DNA of 64,000 nt. Source: Zoroaster sp. YZ-2022. Taxonomy: Eukaryota > Echinodermata > Asteroidea > Forcipulatida > Zoroasteridae. Location: positions 15,722,369 to 15,786,368 of the forward strand of contig CM055837.1 of the NCBI GenBank assembly GCA_029582265.1, read 5' to 3'. Positions within the stretch are counted from its first letter, which is position 1. Each line of letters begins with the position of its first letter. Shown here one piece after another: positions 52,678 to 63,430 of this stretch. Under the pieces are notes generated by a model that made no database searches, had not been told where the DNA came from, and saw nothing but the letters and a program-made list of their open reading frames with translations. The position numbers were made by a program, and so were the translations under genes.

Positions 52678-54525
52678 TTGCAGCTACCGATGATGTCGAT
52701 GTTCTACTTGATCATGCTAATGGCGTTCGGGGTAGTCAGTGCTGTCGCCCAAAGCAAATTATCCTTCATGATTACAGAGTCGAACCCGGAGGAGTCGAGC
52801 CGAACGGTCATGCAGTGTGACGCTAAAACCAACGGCTCTCAAATCGTAGCGATCAACAAGGGGGACAAAACGATATCTTGGAACGGTGTCATTTTGCCTA
52901 ATTTCGGCGGGGGCGAGAGCCCAGCCCGTTTTATTGTGGCACAGGAAACCAACTTACAGGGGACACTAATTAATCTCACAATCCAAACGGTTTGCACAGA
53001 AGACCAAGGAACTTACAACTGCAATATATATGACACAACAGATTGGGGAAGTTCGTACGTTGTCTTGCAGTCGTCTGTGGAATTATCAGTCAGGGAGTAT
53101 GACAGTAGTGATTTGTGCAACCCAAGCGGTGCTATTACTGCTTTACGAGGAGATCAACTAGATTTGATTTGTTCGTGGCGTTCTGAAAGAGCTTCTCTCA
53201 ATTGGACGGATAGTACTAGGACACCCATTGACTCTGTAATTTCACGTGGCAACTTACAGGATTCGGTTTCAGCTAAGCTCAACTTAAATGTGACGGACGA
53301 TCTCGATGGAGCAATGTATCACTGCTCCGCAGCTGTGACGGCCTGCTCACCTGCGGTAAGGACTTGCACCGTTGGACCCATCACTGTCATTTCTGAACCC
53401 CGTGTAACAGTAAGTTACAAAGAAAACTCGATCGTGCTGGGGGGATCGGCTACGTTTCTTTGCACCGTGTTACCAAATGCCTGGAACAATCCTCCAACTG
53501 TGACATGGCACACTGCCCCACCTCTCGAGGCAAACCGGGCGTTTTTTTCCTCCAGCGGTGCTAAACGGATGTACTTGGCTCAGATTTTTGCCGAAGACGA
53601 AGGACGTATGGTCTACTGCACCGCAACTTTTGAAAACGGAAAGTCCGCCATGGGAGAGTTTAAGGTGATAATTTCGCCCAACGACACGGGAACCAACGGT
53701 ATAATTGGTTCAACTAATAATGCTTCGCAGACAACACCAGACAGTATCTCCACCGAGGAGACACCGGTTACATCTCCAGCATCAACGCCCAAACAACCTT
53801 TCCTCCTTTTCGGCTCATACCCAGTAACCGTAGCAATCGTCAGTAGTGGTTCAATCTTTGTAGCTCTGCTTCTTGCTGTCGTTGTCTTCTGCTTTTGCCG
53901 AGGACGCAAAAAGCGGCAAAAGCGACGACATGAGAATAGACCACCCCCTTTGTCCCCAAGAACATTTGTGGAGACCATGCCGGGACACATTGCCCCCGGT
54001 GGAATAACTGAGGGCTTGTACATGTACACAACGATTTTCGACCCTGACGAAAAATGGGGAGCGACCCCTGGAATATCAAGGGCAACGACGGTTAATGCGG
54101 TGGATACCCATGGCTATCAGGAACCGGTAACGGGTGGTTCGATTAATACACACGTTTACACACAAGTCTATCCCGAATCCCCGACTTTCTCTTCCAACCC
54201 TACTTACATGGAGACTAATATCGACTCCCCAGACTCGAAGCTCAACTCACCAGACTCGAAGCAGTATTTTGAAATATCGCCTCCCAATGGTATGGCCGGA
54301 GATGCCTTATACCAGGCTTCGGGCGAATACGTCGAGCCAGAATTAACCGATCAAGCAAAGGTGGACCGGGAAATGTGCGAAATCAGAGTGGAGAAGCAGC
54401 TGTCGGTCCCATCTGGTCCCGCTACAGCCGGATACCTAGCGATCGGTGAGGTACCAGACAAGGTTCGTGCGGCTAATTCAAGAGACATGAATACACACTC
54501 AGCTGTTTATATGGAAATCAGCTAA
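52678..54525 (+). CDS. Intronless three-Ig-domain type I membrane receptor with tyrosine-rich tail
   Basis: 615 residues in one uninterrupted frame. Residues 1-25 are a signal peptide with several possible Met starts (1, 5, 6, 8). Ig domain 1 pairs C47 with C115 (W68; D109..Y113-x-C), domain 2 C165 with C216 (D208..Y214-x-C), and domain 3 C262 with C314 (W277; AEDEGRMVYC). Potential N-glycosylation sites are at N52, N99, N175, N204, N335 and N348. A Thr/Ser/Pro stalk (335-375) precedes a membrane segment at 382-407 and a basic anchor (RGRKKRQKRR). The 208-residue tail has PPPLSP and at least eleven tyrosines. Four tyrosines fit Y-x-x-I/V (Y494, Y530, Y586, Y611), none with the residue at -2 that a classical ITIM requires. 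It looks like an adhesion or immune-type signalling receptor; I recognise no specific orthologue. Multi-Ig genes are normally split by introns, so a retrocopy origin is possible. Confidence 0.82.
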   Translation: MQLPMMSMFYLIMLMAFGVVSAVAQSKLSFMITESNPEESSRTVMQCDAKTNGSQIVAINKGDKTISWNGVILPNFGGGESPARFIVAQETNLQGTLINLTIQTVCTEDQGTYNCNIYDTTDWGSSYVVLQSSVELSVREYDSSDLCNPSGAITALRGDQLDLICSWRSERASLNWTDSTRTPIDSVISRGNLQDSVSAKLNLNVTDDLDGAMYHCSAAVTACSPAVRTCTVGPITVISEPRVTVSYKENSIVLGGSATFLCTVLPNAWNNPPTVTWHTAPPLEANRAFFSSSGAKRMYLAQIFAEDEGRMVYCTATFENGKSAMGEFKVIISPNDTGTNGIIGSTNNASQTTPDSISTEETPVTSPASTPKQPFLLFGSYPVTVAIVSSGSIFVALLLAVVVFCFCRGRKKRQKRRHENRPPPLSPRTFVETMPGHIAPGGITEGLYMYTTIFDPDEKWGATPGISRATTVNAVDTHGYQEPVTGGSINTHVYTQVYPESPTFSSNPTYMETNIDSPDSKLNSPDSKQYFEISPPNGMAGDALYQASGEYVEPELTDQAKVDREMCEIRVEKQLSVPSGPATAGYLAIGEVPDKVRAANSRDMNTHSAVYMEIS

Positions 54526-54622
54526 ACTTCACTTTTAAACTTAAACATTCAAAACAAAACTGGATGACAAACTGTAACAAAGGTTTTGTCTGCAGGTAAT
54601 TGTGAAATAACCCGTATGATAA

Positions 54623-54692
54623 TAATAATAATAATACAGAAGATTTATAATGCGCACATATCCACCAAGAAGTGCTCAAGGCGCCACAGTAA
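54623..54692 (-). mobile_element. SINE-A tail fragment
   Basis: On the minus strand it ends GGTGGATATGTGCGCATTAT..ATT, the 3' end of SINE-A. It lies about 100 bases after the Ig receptor stop codon and may be in its 3' UTR. Confidence 0.65.
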
Positions 54693-54790
54693 ACAAGATA
54701 ATCGTACAATAGCATAACAATACAATAGCAAATGCAATATAATACTAAACAAAAGATAAAAAATGCATAAATGAATGTTAGTAGTCCTTA

Positions 54791-55019
54791 CACTCTTAAA
54801 ACTAAAGTGTTGAATCAACTTTTTAAGAGTTCGGTCAGTGACTACTCTTTATAAAGTCAAATTCAACTAAAAGAAAGTGTAAAATTAACACGGAGTCAAG
54901 TTAAGTCTAACTTTATCAATGTTAATTCAAAACTTTTAAAAGTTAAATCCAACTTTATAAAGAGTAGTCACTGACCGAACTCTTCAAAATGTTGATTCAA
55001 CACTTTAGCTTTAAGAGTG
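54791..55019. mobile_element. TA-flanked fold-back MITE (CACTCTTAAA)
   Basis: TA dinucleotides flank CACTCTTAAAACTAAAGTGT on the left and its inverse on the right. The arms continue inwards through AAGAGTTCGGTCAGTGACTA and its inverse, so most of the element is a hairpin. TA target plus CACT-start ends fit Tc1/mariner-type MITEs. Confidence 0.75.
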
Positions 55020-55023
55020 TAAA

Positions 55024-55440
55024 TTCAGTACACATAATGTTTTGGTAAATTCGACAAAGGCCAGCAGTTCCTTTAGACGAAATAATTTCTCAGGATGATT
55101 GATACGTGTATCAAATTTACAGCAAGTAAGTTTTTGGATAAGAATTTGTTAATTTTATGATCTTGCAATTACCAATGTTGTACATTTCCTTTATGTTATT
55201 GAATATAAGTGTGTCCATATGTTTAAGCAATTACCTTCGATTAATATCCTTGTTTGTGAGGTTCGGTCGAGTAGTTAGCTTCCTGCAGAAAACCTCACAT
55301 TGACCCTTTCAAATGGGTTTGTAAAAATGTGTCATACTGTTAATCGCTTTATTAGTTTACAAGAAGAAATTGTGTTCTAGTGTTAGTGCACCATAGGCAT
55401 AAGACGGTGTGCATTCATATATAGTGTATATATAAATCAT
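55024..55440. other. AT-rich spacer, nothing recognised
   Basis: A short spacer between the mariner-type MITE and a SINE-A. No open frame or repeat terminus is seen. Confidence 0.4.
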
Positions 55441-55797
55441 ATAATAATAATAATAATAATAATGTGTGGATTTATATAGCGCACGTATCCACCAACTAAG
55501 TGGTGCTCAAGGCGCATTATATTATTATCCCTGCTCATAAGGCTCATAAAATCATTCCTGAAACCATCTCAGCTCCCTGGGGAGTATACAGCTCAATTGC
55601 TGCCATTTCTAGCGCATATAGAGCAAACCAACTCTGCCTTCACAGGTACCCATTTAACCCCTGGGTGGAGAGAAGCAATTATGATTAAGTGTCTTGCTCA
55701 AGGACACAAGTGTCACGGCCGTGATTCGAACCCACATTATGTTGCTAACACCAGAACTTGAATCCGGTAAGCTAGACCGCTCGGCCACGACACTATA
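55441..55797 (-). mobile_element. SINE-A, minus orientation, full length
   Basis: On the minus strand it starts TAGTGTCGTGGCCGAGCGGT, has a B-box-like GGGTTCGAATCACGG, the CTTGAGCAAGACACTTAATC core, TGGCAGCAATTGAGCTG, GTGCGCTATATAAATCC and an (ATT)n tail. Confidence 0.85.
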
Positions 55798-57055
55798 TAT
55801 ATGTGTTGTATTTCAAATCTGATAAAACCGATGGTTATTGTGGAGGTCTTACACCACCCAATATCATCTGAAATTTCACAGATTGGTTTCTGTAGTATCT
55901 TTATTGTTATAGTTTATGGATACATTCACATATTTCACAGAGATGAATATTGTTATATGGAAATCCTCGAGTCACTTATCAACGCTTGAGTGTGTGATGT
56001 GTTGTCGAGTGGTCGGCCTTTACTTTACTTAACGTATACTTCATGTTGTGCAGTTGATTTAAAAGAATATGTTTACATTTAAAAAAAACCTTAAACTTGC
56101 GGTGGCTATTGGAAGAATTCTGCCTCCTTTAATGTGTACGTTGTTGATCCCATGTGGGCGGTGTGATGCGGGGATGACCACACCCACATACCCGCCGCAA
56201 CAACAAATTCGAAGTAAGAAATAATTGGGAAAACACGGTTGATATGTTACCCAACACTGGTCAACATATCAACATGTTACACAGTTGGTTTACCATTGCC
56301 CAATGTTGGAAAATGTTTTGCCAAAATATGTGAACAGTTGTGATAAATACTGACCAATTCTGGGAGAAATAACCTTACCCAACCCCATTTTGCCCAACGT
56401 TTTTACAGTGCACATATAGGCCGATGAACACGTAACGGCTTAGATTTCACAATTCAATCTTTCCGTACATACAAAGTCAATACATTCAAAAATTGGTGCA
56501 TATAGGCAAAATTATGTTAAATACAGTTTAATACGTTATACAATTATAGCTGTGGTGATATTATCCGGAAGACAAGTTTGCCAATTGAAATTCCCAAGAA
56601 ACCAACAAAACACAGAACAAGACAGAGTTTACATGCAGTGATATACAAACCTACACAGACCTACATAATAATTATTTTAACATAATTGAAAGACAAGTGG
56701 TGATGGCTAAACCGTGGTCTATACATGCTGTAATGGCCGGAAGGAAATGTTATCTACATGAGGTCTTGCCATCATCCTGGGTATCCCACATCGTATAACC
56801 TTGGCAGATAGCTTCCAGTTTCCGTTAAGCTGCATCCGATGAAATTATTCTGCCATTACACACTTTGGGCAAATTGTACAGTGATGTTATCCACTGAGAG
56901 AAGAATTGCTTTATCAGAAAGTTTCGATGTTTACAGGGTCTTTTGGGTAAACCGCTTCTACGATCATGCTTATTACACTTACACAATAACACAACCAATC
57001 TGTGAAAGTGTTATCCTATTTCGTCACCGGTCCCACGAAGTGACATGAGGTGTAG
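55798..57055. other. Intergenic, no gene recognised
   Basis: AT-rich sequence. Around 56240-56400 several AACATATCAACATGTTAC- and CCCAAC-like words recur, suggesting an unidentified miniature element. Open frames such as 56839-57048 lack any recognisable motif. Confidence 0.4.
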
Positions 57056-57285
<230 letters not shown>

Positions 57286-57870
57286 AAACATTATATTTTC
57301 AGCGGTTAATAGCTTAGTAATTAAAAACGTCAGAGTGTCCAAACAACATAATTCAAAAGTTCTATAGGCAGAGACCATAAAGTGATAATTAAAAAATATT
57401 AATTTTTGATGAAGAAACGTGTGTTTCACAAAGACTTCAAACGCCGTTTTCTTCAAATGTAAATGTTGTCTAGTGAACAAGTTTGTGTCACTTCGTGAGA
57501 TGATACGAATTCATAGAATAATCTGGATGCATCTTCATTATTTTCCGTAATAACGAATCAATGAACAAAGATGGCACTTTCAAAGGTTAGTATATCCATG
57601 GAAGAAGGAAAACAGATTTTCCTTCCTCCATGTTATATCTAATACTCATGTATAACTGATTCTGCAAATGATAAAGTACGGATGCATATACACCCTTTTA
57701 CCAAACGATAGTGATCAAACTTTGAAACTAGTTAAACTTTTTAATAGGAAGGTAACATTGGTATTTGTTGCTTACGTGCGATCATTTCAATCCTCAATTT
57801 TCTAAGAAATATGTCATACAACTAACCTGTGAAAATGTCAGCACAATTGGTGCTGATGTTTTTAAGAAAA
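57286..57870. other. AT-rich spacer
   Basis: It contains a short hairpin near 57598-57640 (CATGGAAGAAGGAAAA and TTTTCCTTCCTCCATG). Nothing else was recognised. Confidence 0.4.
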
Positions 57871-58243
57871 CAACAATAATAATAATAATAATATGGACTT
57901 ATATAGCGCACATTTCCACCAAACCGGTGCTCAAGGCGCATTACATTATTACCCCTGCTAATCAGGCGCATAAATCATTCCTGAAACCATCTCAGCTCCC
58001 TGGGGAGTATACAGCTCAATTGCTGCCATTACAGCGCATATCGGGCTAATCAAACACAACAACCAACTCGGCCCTCACAGGTACCCATTTACCCCTGGGT
58101 GAAGAGAAGCAATTATGGTAAAGTGTCTTGCTCAAGGACACAAGTAGTACCACGGTTGCGGGCAGGATTCGAACCCACATTCTGACGACTCAGCCATCAG
58201 AACACAAATCCGATGCACTAAACCGCTCGACCATGGCACACCA
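57871..58243 (-). mobile_element. SINE-A variant, minus orientation, CCATGGTCGAGC head
   Basis: On the minus strand it has TGCCATGGTCGAGCGGTTTA, GTGGGTTCGAATCCTG, the CTTGAGCAAGACACTTTACC core, TGGCAGCAATTGAGCTG and an (ATT)n tail. It belongs with the 20931 and 26262 copies. Confidence 0.85.
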
Positions 58244-58771
58244 AAACGTAACGCTGTTACATGTTTTGTCTGTTTTTATGTTCTACTACAGAACGTTACC
58301 GTTCAACAGCTTTTTAATGATTAGTCAAGGCAATTTCCTTTTTCTCTAAATGAAATCACTTCAAACAAAAATTATTTCTCTCGATGACTGAAAGTGAAAC
58401 CTGTACAAACATTAAACCAGGTAAATCTTCAGATAATAATTTGTTATTTTTATAATCTGGTAATTACCAATATTGTACCTTCTCGAGGTGGGTGGCGGGT
58501 GTGGTTATTGTGGAAGAATGCTCAGTCATTCGTCACGGGTTTCATGTATTGTTTGTGTATTAGTTAGTGCTATAATTAGTGACACAGCAGGATGGGCATT
58601 ACAGGAAGTACACGAAACCTAACCTAAGATTTTTTAACCACACAAGAATCACTTCCCGTCTACTGGTATAATCATGCCTTATACTAATAATTATGGAGTG
58701 TCATTGCCTAGCGCTTATTAAGGGTACCTTTAGCGGACTCAAGTTCTGGTGGCTGAGTTGTCGAGTGTGGG

Positions 58772-59872
58772 CAGCGGCGGCACCAGACCTGTTAAACTGG
58801 GGGAGGGAAAGAGGGGGGAAGCTTAAATTTAAGGGGGCAAACATTAATCTTTAATGTAATTTTGTACTGCTGAAATAGCATTGACTTACCACAATGACGG
58901 ACTTACAACATCAGCGTTATTCTTGAGCTGGGGTATTTTCTGACAAATCTATTGACGACATCGTCGAGGTTGATATCAAGCGCCCGTTGTCGATGGACAC
59001 TTATCACCGTCAAACTCTTAAGTCTCTCGTCGGCCATTGTGGTTCTCAAAATGTGTTTTAATAACTTTGAGCTTGCTGAAGCTCCCCTCACAGCCAGCTG
59101 TGCTTACTGGGAGGGTCATTGCGATCTTTATCACTTTATAAAGTTCGGTGAAAGCCATATATAGAGGCTTCAGGTGTTCTGCGAATTCCTCCACTGAATG
59201 GAAATTAGCCCCTGAACGTTCATTCATTCGCTTTTGCTTGTCTTAGCTCCATCTTTATGTCTTCAAGATTAAGCTTATAATGGGTCGCTAGAGGTCTAAT
59301 GGTTTCCTGCAAAACTTTCTAATATCCATTTTAACAAACTTTTTGACCAACGTGTTTATATTATAAGCGCAACAACTAACAGTAGGCATGTATATATATA
59401 GCACTCACCATTCCACGTGAACATCAAGTTTATGTTGTGTGCACTGTATAGGCCTACAATTCACTCCAGAAATAAGAGTTTGTACCGTGTGAATTCGACG
59501 TGTTGTGCGAACTGCGTGTTATACAATGACGGCTTGCGGTTTTTGGCAGACAATGTTTTTTTATTTAGCAAGTTCCCAAGCTTATAAAGATAAATAAATC
59601 CACATTTTAACAACATTGCCGGCGATGGAAAGTGTATTTAAAACATTTTGGGGACTTTTTGGTGGTGCTAAAGTTAATGATATGGATGAAATTGAGTTTA
59701 TTATTTACAGCGCGAACATAATTGCATTAATGTGGGTGCAATGGTTTGGGGTTAAATTCAATTTCGGCCATCGGGGAAAAAATTGGGTAGGGGGGATTGG
59801 TGGGGCAAAGAAAGTAACTGGGGGCATTTCCCCCTTGCCCCCCCCCCCCCCTCCCCCGTAGCGCCGCCGCTG
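58772..59872. mobile_element. Internally deleted hAT transposon with perfect 8-bp duplication
   Basis: The ends are CAGCGGCGGCACCAGACC and GTAGCGCCGCCGCTG. AGTGTGGG flanks it at 58764-58771 and 59873-59880. The 1.1-kb interior keeps the C-terminal part of an hAT transposase on the minus strand. Its ends match the 192-bp MITE at 12278-12469. Confidence 0.92.
58925..59227 (-). pseudogene. hAT transposase, C-terminal dimerisation region
   Basis: Two overlapping frames read LYKVIKIAMTLPVSTAGCEG..SFSKLKVIKT and then LRTTMADERLKSLTVISVHR..LDDVVNRF. The (L)P-V-S-x-A-x-x-E-x-x-FS-x-L-K-x-I-K block is the hAT C-terminal dimerisation signature. The catalytic N-terminal half is deleted and one frameshift lies near 59060. 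Confidence 0.82.
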
Positions 59873-60164
59873 AGTGTGGGGGTACTATACTCGGGCCGGT
59901 TGCGGCATTTAAGAAAGACACTTAACCATGAATTGCTTCTTTACACAGGAGTATAAATGGGGACATGTGGGCTGGCAGAGATGTTTGATTAGCTGACTGA
60001 GCGCAGGCTGTATATTCTTTCCGTGAAATTGAGAGTGATTCAGGAATCATTTAAAAAACAGTGTCCAAATATTTCACTTGAAACAATATCTGTGCATGTG
60101 TTTTACAAATAATACAGGGTGTCCATTTAGCAAACAAGGCATCCGAAAGATACCCAAGAGTATT

Positions 60165-60337
60165 TCCGGTAAAAGCACTGTCTGGTATTGTTCAGGGTGG
60201 TCAAAATGACAGTCAAAACCAGTCAAAAATGTACCTGTGTGCACATTTGGGTCAACAGTCAAAACAGGCATGCAGTTGACTGGTTTTGACCTCTGTAGCA
60301 ACTTGCCACTAAAGTGCACCAATAGTAGGAGGGTTAA
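60165..60337. mobile_element. TTAA-type MITE, left end lost
   Basis: It contains GGTCAAAATGACAGTCAAAA, CACATTTGGGTCAACAGTCA and the right terminus AATAGTAGGAGGGTTAA. The left third is missing. Confidence 0.72.
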
Positions 60338-60823
60338 AAATAGCCTGATGACAGGGATAATAACGTAAAGTACCTTGTAATTTATTGAGCATCACGTCGC
60401 GTGATAAAGTTGGCGCAACCTTTTCAGTATTACATTATATATTTATTTCATTTCTCTGGTAAAGAGTATAGTATAAAAAACATATAAACAAAAAGTGCAA
60501 GAAGAATAGTAAAAGGAAACAAGGAAATAACAATCAGTTGTTGGTTGGTTAATTCCCGCCAAATTATCTACAGGAAATAATGTCACCATCATGAGACTCT
60601 TCAAACAGTGCTAACAAAAAGAAACATTGTAATGTAGGCTTTATAGGGCCATAGTGAAAGTTTAAGCTTGATAACATTATGAGTAACCCTTTATCCATGT
60701 TGATTTCACTTTCCTACCTTTTAATCTCGAAGCTGTAAGCGTTTTGATACCTTTTTAGGCACTTCTGGTGTTATGCTACTGAGAATTTGCATATTTATGA
60801 GCAAATCTGTGGCGTCACAGTCG

Positions 60824-61143
60824 CAGGGACGGATTAACCCCCACTAGGGCCCCTGGGCCGATCATTTTTCAAGGCCCCCCTGAGGCCCCTCCTCAATGGG
60901 ACCTCTCAGTGGGCCTTTGAGGACCACTGCTTCACAGCATGGTGTAGCAGTGGTCCTCAAAGGCCCACTTAAGGGGTCCCCAGCAGGGACCTCCAGCCTG
61001 GGGCCTGAAGGCCAGAGCCCCAGGAGCCCTTGTCAGGGCCTCAAACCCAGTACCGCGCCGCGCGGTCCAGTTTCCCGAAGGGCCCTGAGAGCCAAGGGCC
61101 CCTGGGCCCCGGCCCCACCGGCCCAATGGCTAATCTGGCCCTG
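60824..61143. mobile_element. GC-rich hAT-type MITE with perfect 8-bp duplication
   Basis: The ends are CAGGGACGGATTAACC and GGCTAATCTGGCCCTG. CACAGTCG flanks it at 60816-60823 and 61144-61151. The interior is rich in GGGCC, and GTGGTCCTCAAAGGCCCACT / GTGGGCCTTTGAGGACCACT form an inner hairpin. Its overlapping open frames on both strands are not genes. Confidence 0.9.
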
Positions 61144-61273
61144 CACAGTCGTATCAGATGCAACATCATGGCTGATTTTGTGCATAAAAGTTGACTAAAT
61201 TCCTCATTTTTCAAAAGACAATTCACAAAAGACAATTCTCTTAATTATTGTTTTATTAATTGAGTGTTTAGTC

Positions 61274-61611
61274 ACGTATAACCGCCACATGAATTTAAAA
61301 AAAATCCTGCTCTTATCGTGTATGTACACGATAGTTATCGTGTACATGTACATACACGATAGTTATCGTGTACGTACACGATAACTCACGATAACTATCG
61401 TGCAGCGTGTATTATCGTGTATGTAGGCCTACACGATAACAGTACTTACAACTGGATTGCAACGGGGCCTCGGGGAGTCGGGGGACAGTGCTACGACCAC
61501 GGGCGTAGGCCAACTGTACGCCGCCATTCTGACTTATTGTGTACATACATTATAGTTATCGTTTACGTGTATGTACAAGATAACTTTTTAAATTCATGTG
61601 ACGGTTATACG
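61274..61611. mobile_element. Fold-back element built of short perfect palindromes
   Basis: The outer arms are CGTATAACCGCCACATGAAT and its inverse ATTCATGTGACGGTTATACG. The left interior holds at least five tandem or overlapping palindromic units around TATCGTGTACGTACACGATA. Confidence 0.78.
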
Positions 61612-63117
61612 CTTCCGTACCGTATTTAGTTACCAATCAGTAAACCTTTTTTGAGTTAACCTCTGTTTTCTTTAGCAAGGAATAGGAGATTTGATTTTGT
61701 GCATTTTTCACTTCTGCTGTGACATTGCGTACCCGTTGTCAGTGCTCTCACAAACAACGCCCTCATTGTGTCAAGGATACGCATGCATTATTTCATAATT
61801 ATAATACTCAATCTTCACTTTACATCAAAAATAGACTTCCCATATTGTTTTAACTGTCCTATGGATAATTATTTCGTAAAATATGTATCTACATAAAATT
61901 GCATTTCAAAGCCCTTTAATTAACAAACAACAATTAACACATTACATCATCCCCATATATACTTCTCAGTCGGCATTTAGAGCAACAAATATACCACAAA
62001 ATGTATTGTTTTGCCTGAGGTGATATTAACTTATTTTTTGTTTTGTTTTGTTGGGGTGTTTGTTTGTTTGTTTGTTTGTTGTTGTTGCTGTTTTTTTGGG
62101 GGGGGGTGCATGCCCCACCCTCTCGTCCGTCCAGCTCTTTTGATGGTGTTCAATTTGTTACATTTCAGTATCCTCTCCCATTTCAGTTCTGTATCCGCCG
62201 TTGTCAGCCAGCAAATTGGCTTCCAACCACAGATAATGCCTTCGCTTTGGCCCTGCGTCCTAATACAAATATTTTTTTTCATTATAATAGTCTATTTGTC
62301 CTATTTTTAGTTGATGATTTATACATGAATGTTTATCCGTCCACAATTTCCGGCTTTTGTTGATACTAATCATCGATGGGATATGATCCCACATCAGTAT
62401 CAAATAACATTGCCATAATTGGAGGTCACCTTGCTGCATGTGTACAAAGTAACGCCGGTAAGAGTTATTTCCAAAATACCGTCGAAAATATAAGGGGAAA
62501 TTTATGGTCTTAGGTAGTGTTTACCTTCTCTGACTGGGCTAAAAATGTTATAATCAGAAGTGGCGTAACTAAAAAGGGGAGGCTGGGAGAGGATGCGCAA
62601 CGGTGACCCTCAACTGCCTTTAAAAAAAAGTACAAAATACAGTCTGATTGATTAGAAGATGTTGTCAAAAGAGGGCGGGCATTCGGCTTTCAGTACGTAT
62701 GGTCTTGCTTTCAGTGATCCAGCAATCTAGCAATAGTACGGAAGCCTGCTGCTGACACTATGACGCAAAAAGGTGTGTGTGTGTGTGGGGGGGGGGGGGG
62801 GTATTCATTCACCCCGCTCAGTTAAACTTACAGTTTAACTGGCTCCCTGGGCCTAAATACGGGATGTAGTGTCAAGACTGGAGAAAAAACTTTTTTCGCC
62901 GGACATAATCTCTTCCAGGCTACTGAAAATGTGTGGCTTCCGCCAACTACTCTCCAAAGCGTAAACCGACGCTTTTCTCACGTTTTAAGGCTATCACCAG
63001 AAAATACTTGGGGGCTTTGTCCCAAAAGATTGATCAAAAACTTGATCCACTATCAGAGCTACCGCTCCCTCGGTGCTACCGCACTCTCTCCTAACATTTC
63101 GGTCTTCTCTCAACCAA
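61612..63117. other. Intergenic, no gene recognised
   Basis: It includes (TTTGT)n and (TGT)n low complexity at 62036-62090, poly-G runs, and a (GT)n plus poly-G tract near 62775-62802. Reading frames across these are composition artefacts. A frame at 62931-63164 has no family motif. Confidence 0.45.
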
Positions 63118-63430
63118 CTAAGCTTGGGCGATATCGATTTATTTCATCCACGATATATCGGTAAACATATATCGCGATTTTTTTTTCATTCATGCATGAT
63201 TGCTTTAGAGCCGATAACCACGGGTATGTACCCCTCTACAAGCATAACAATAAATCTTAAATTCGTTTTGCAGAGCGTGTATGTACTTCTGAAGTAGTTC
63301 GCTTTTGTTTGTCACTTTCAAACGCTGAAAAGACCGTCCTAATTTTGTTTCCATGGAATTTCTGACTTGATTCACAATGGCGATTTTATTTTTAATCACG
63401 ATATATTTTTTTAATCGCGATTTGCCGATA
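63118..63430. mobile_element. AAGCTTGGGCG element, split by a LINE tail
   Basis: It starts AAGCTTGGGCGATATCG and shares CATGCATGATTGCTTTAGAG and CATGGAATTTCTGACTTGA words, inverted, with 2612-3028. It breaks off at about 63430, where a LINE 3' tail (TTTATTTATTTATT) begins; the other half would lie beyond the window. Confidence 0.65.

Larger units (their letters stand above)
58697..60060 (+). mobile_element. Old SINE copy split by an hAT transposon
   Basis: Before the hAT element: GAGTGTCATTGCCTAGCG..GACTCAAGTTCTGGTGGC. After it: GTGTGGGGGTACTATACTCG, AAGAAAGACACTTAACCATG, AATTGCTTCTTTACAC and TTCAGGAATCATT. The pieces are collinear with SINE-A but strongly diverged. Confidence 0.7.

Noticed and set aside
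53613..54085. Minus-strand 81-138 codon frames
   Set aside because: They are antisense shadows of the Ig receptor coding sequence.
60896..61235. Overlapping 64-100 codon frames on both strands
   Set aside because: They are produced by the GC-rich composition of a MITE with an exact 8-bp target duplication.
62011..62363. Hydrophobic and Cys-rich frames, 83-106 codons
   Set aside because: They are translations of (TTTGT)n, (TGT)n and poly-G low-complexity sequence.
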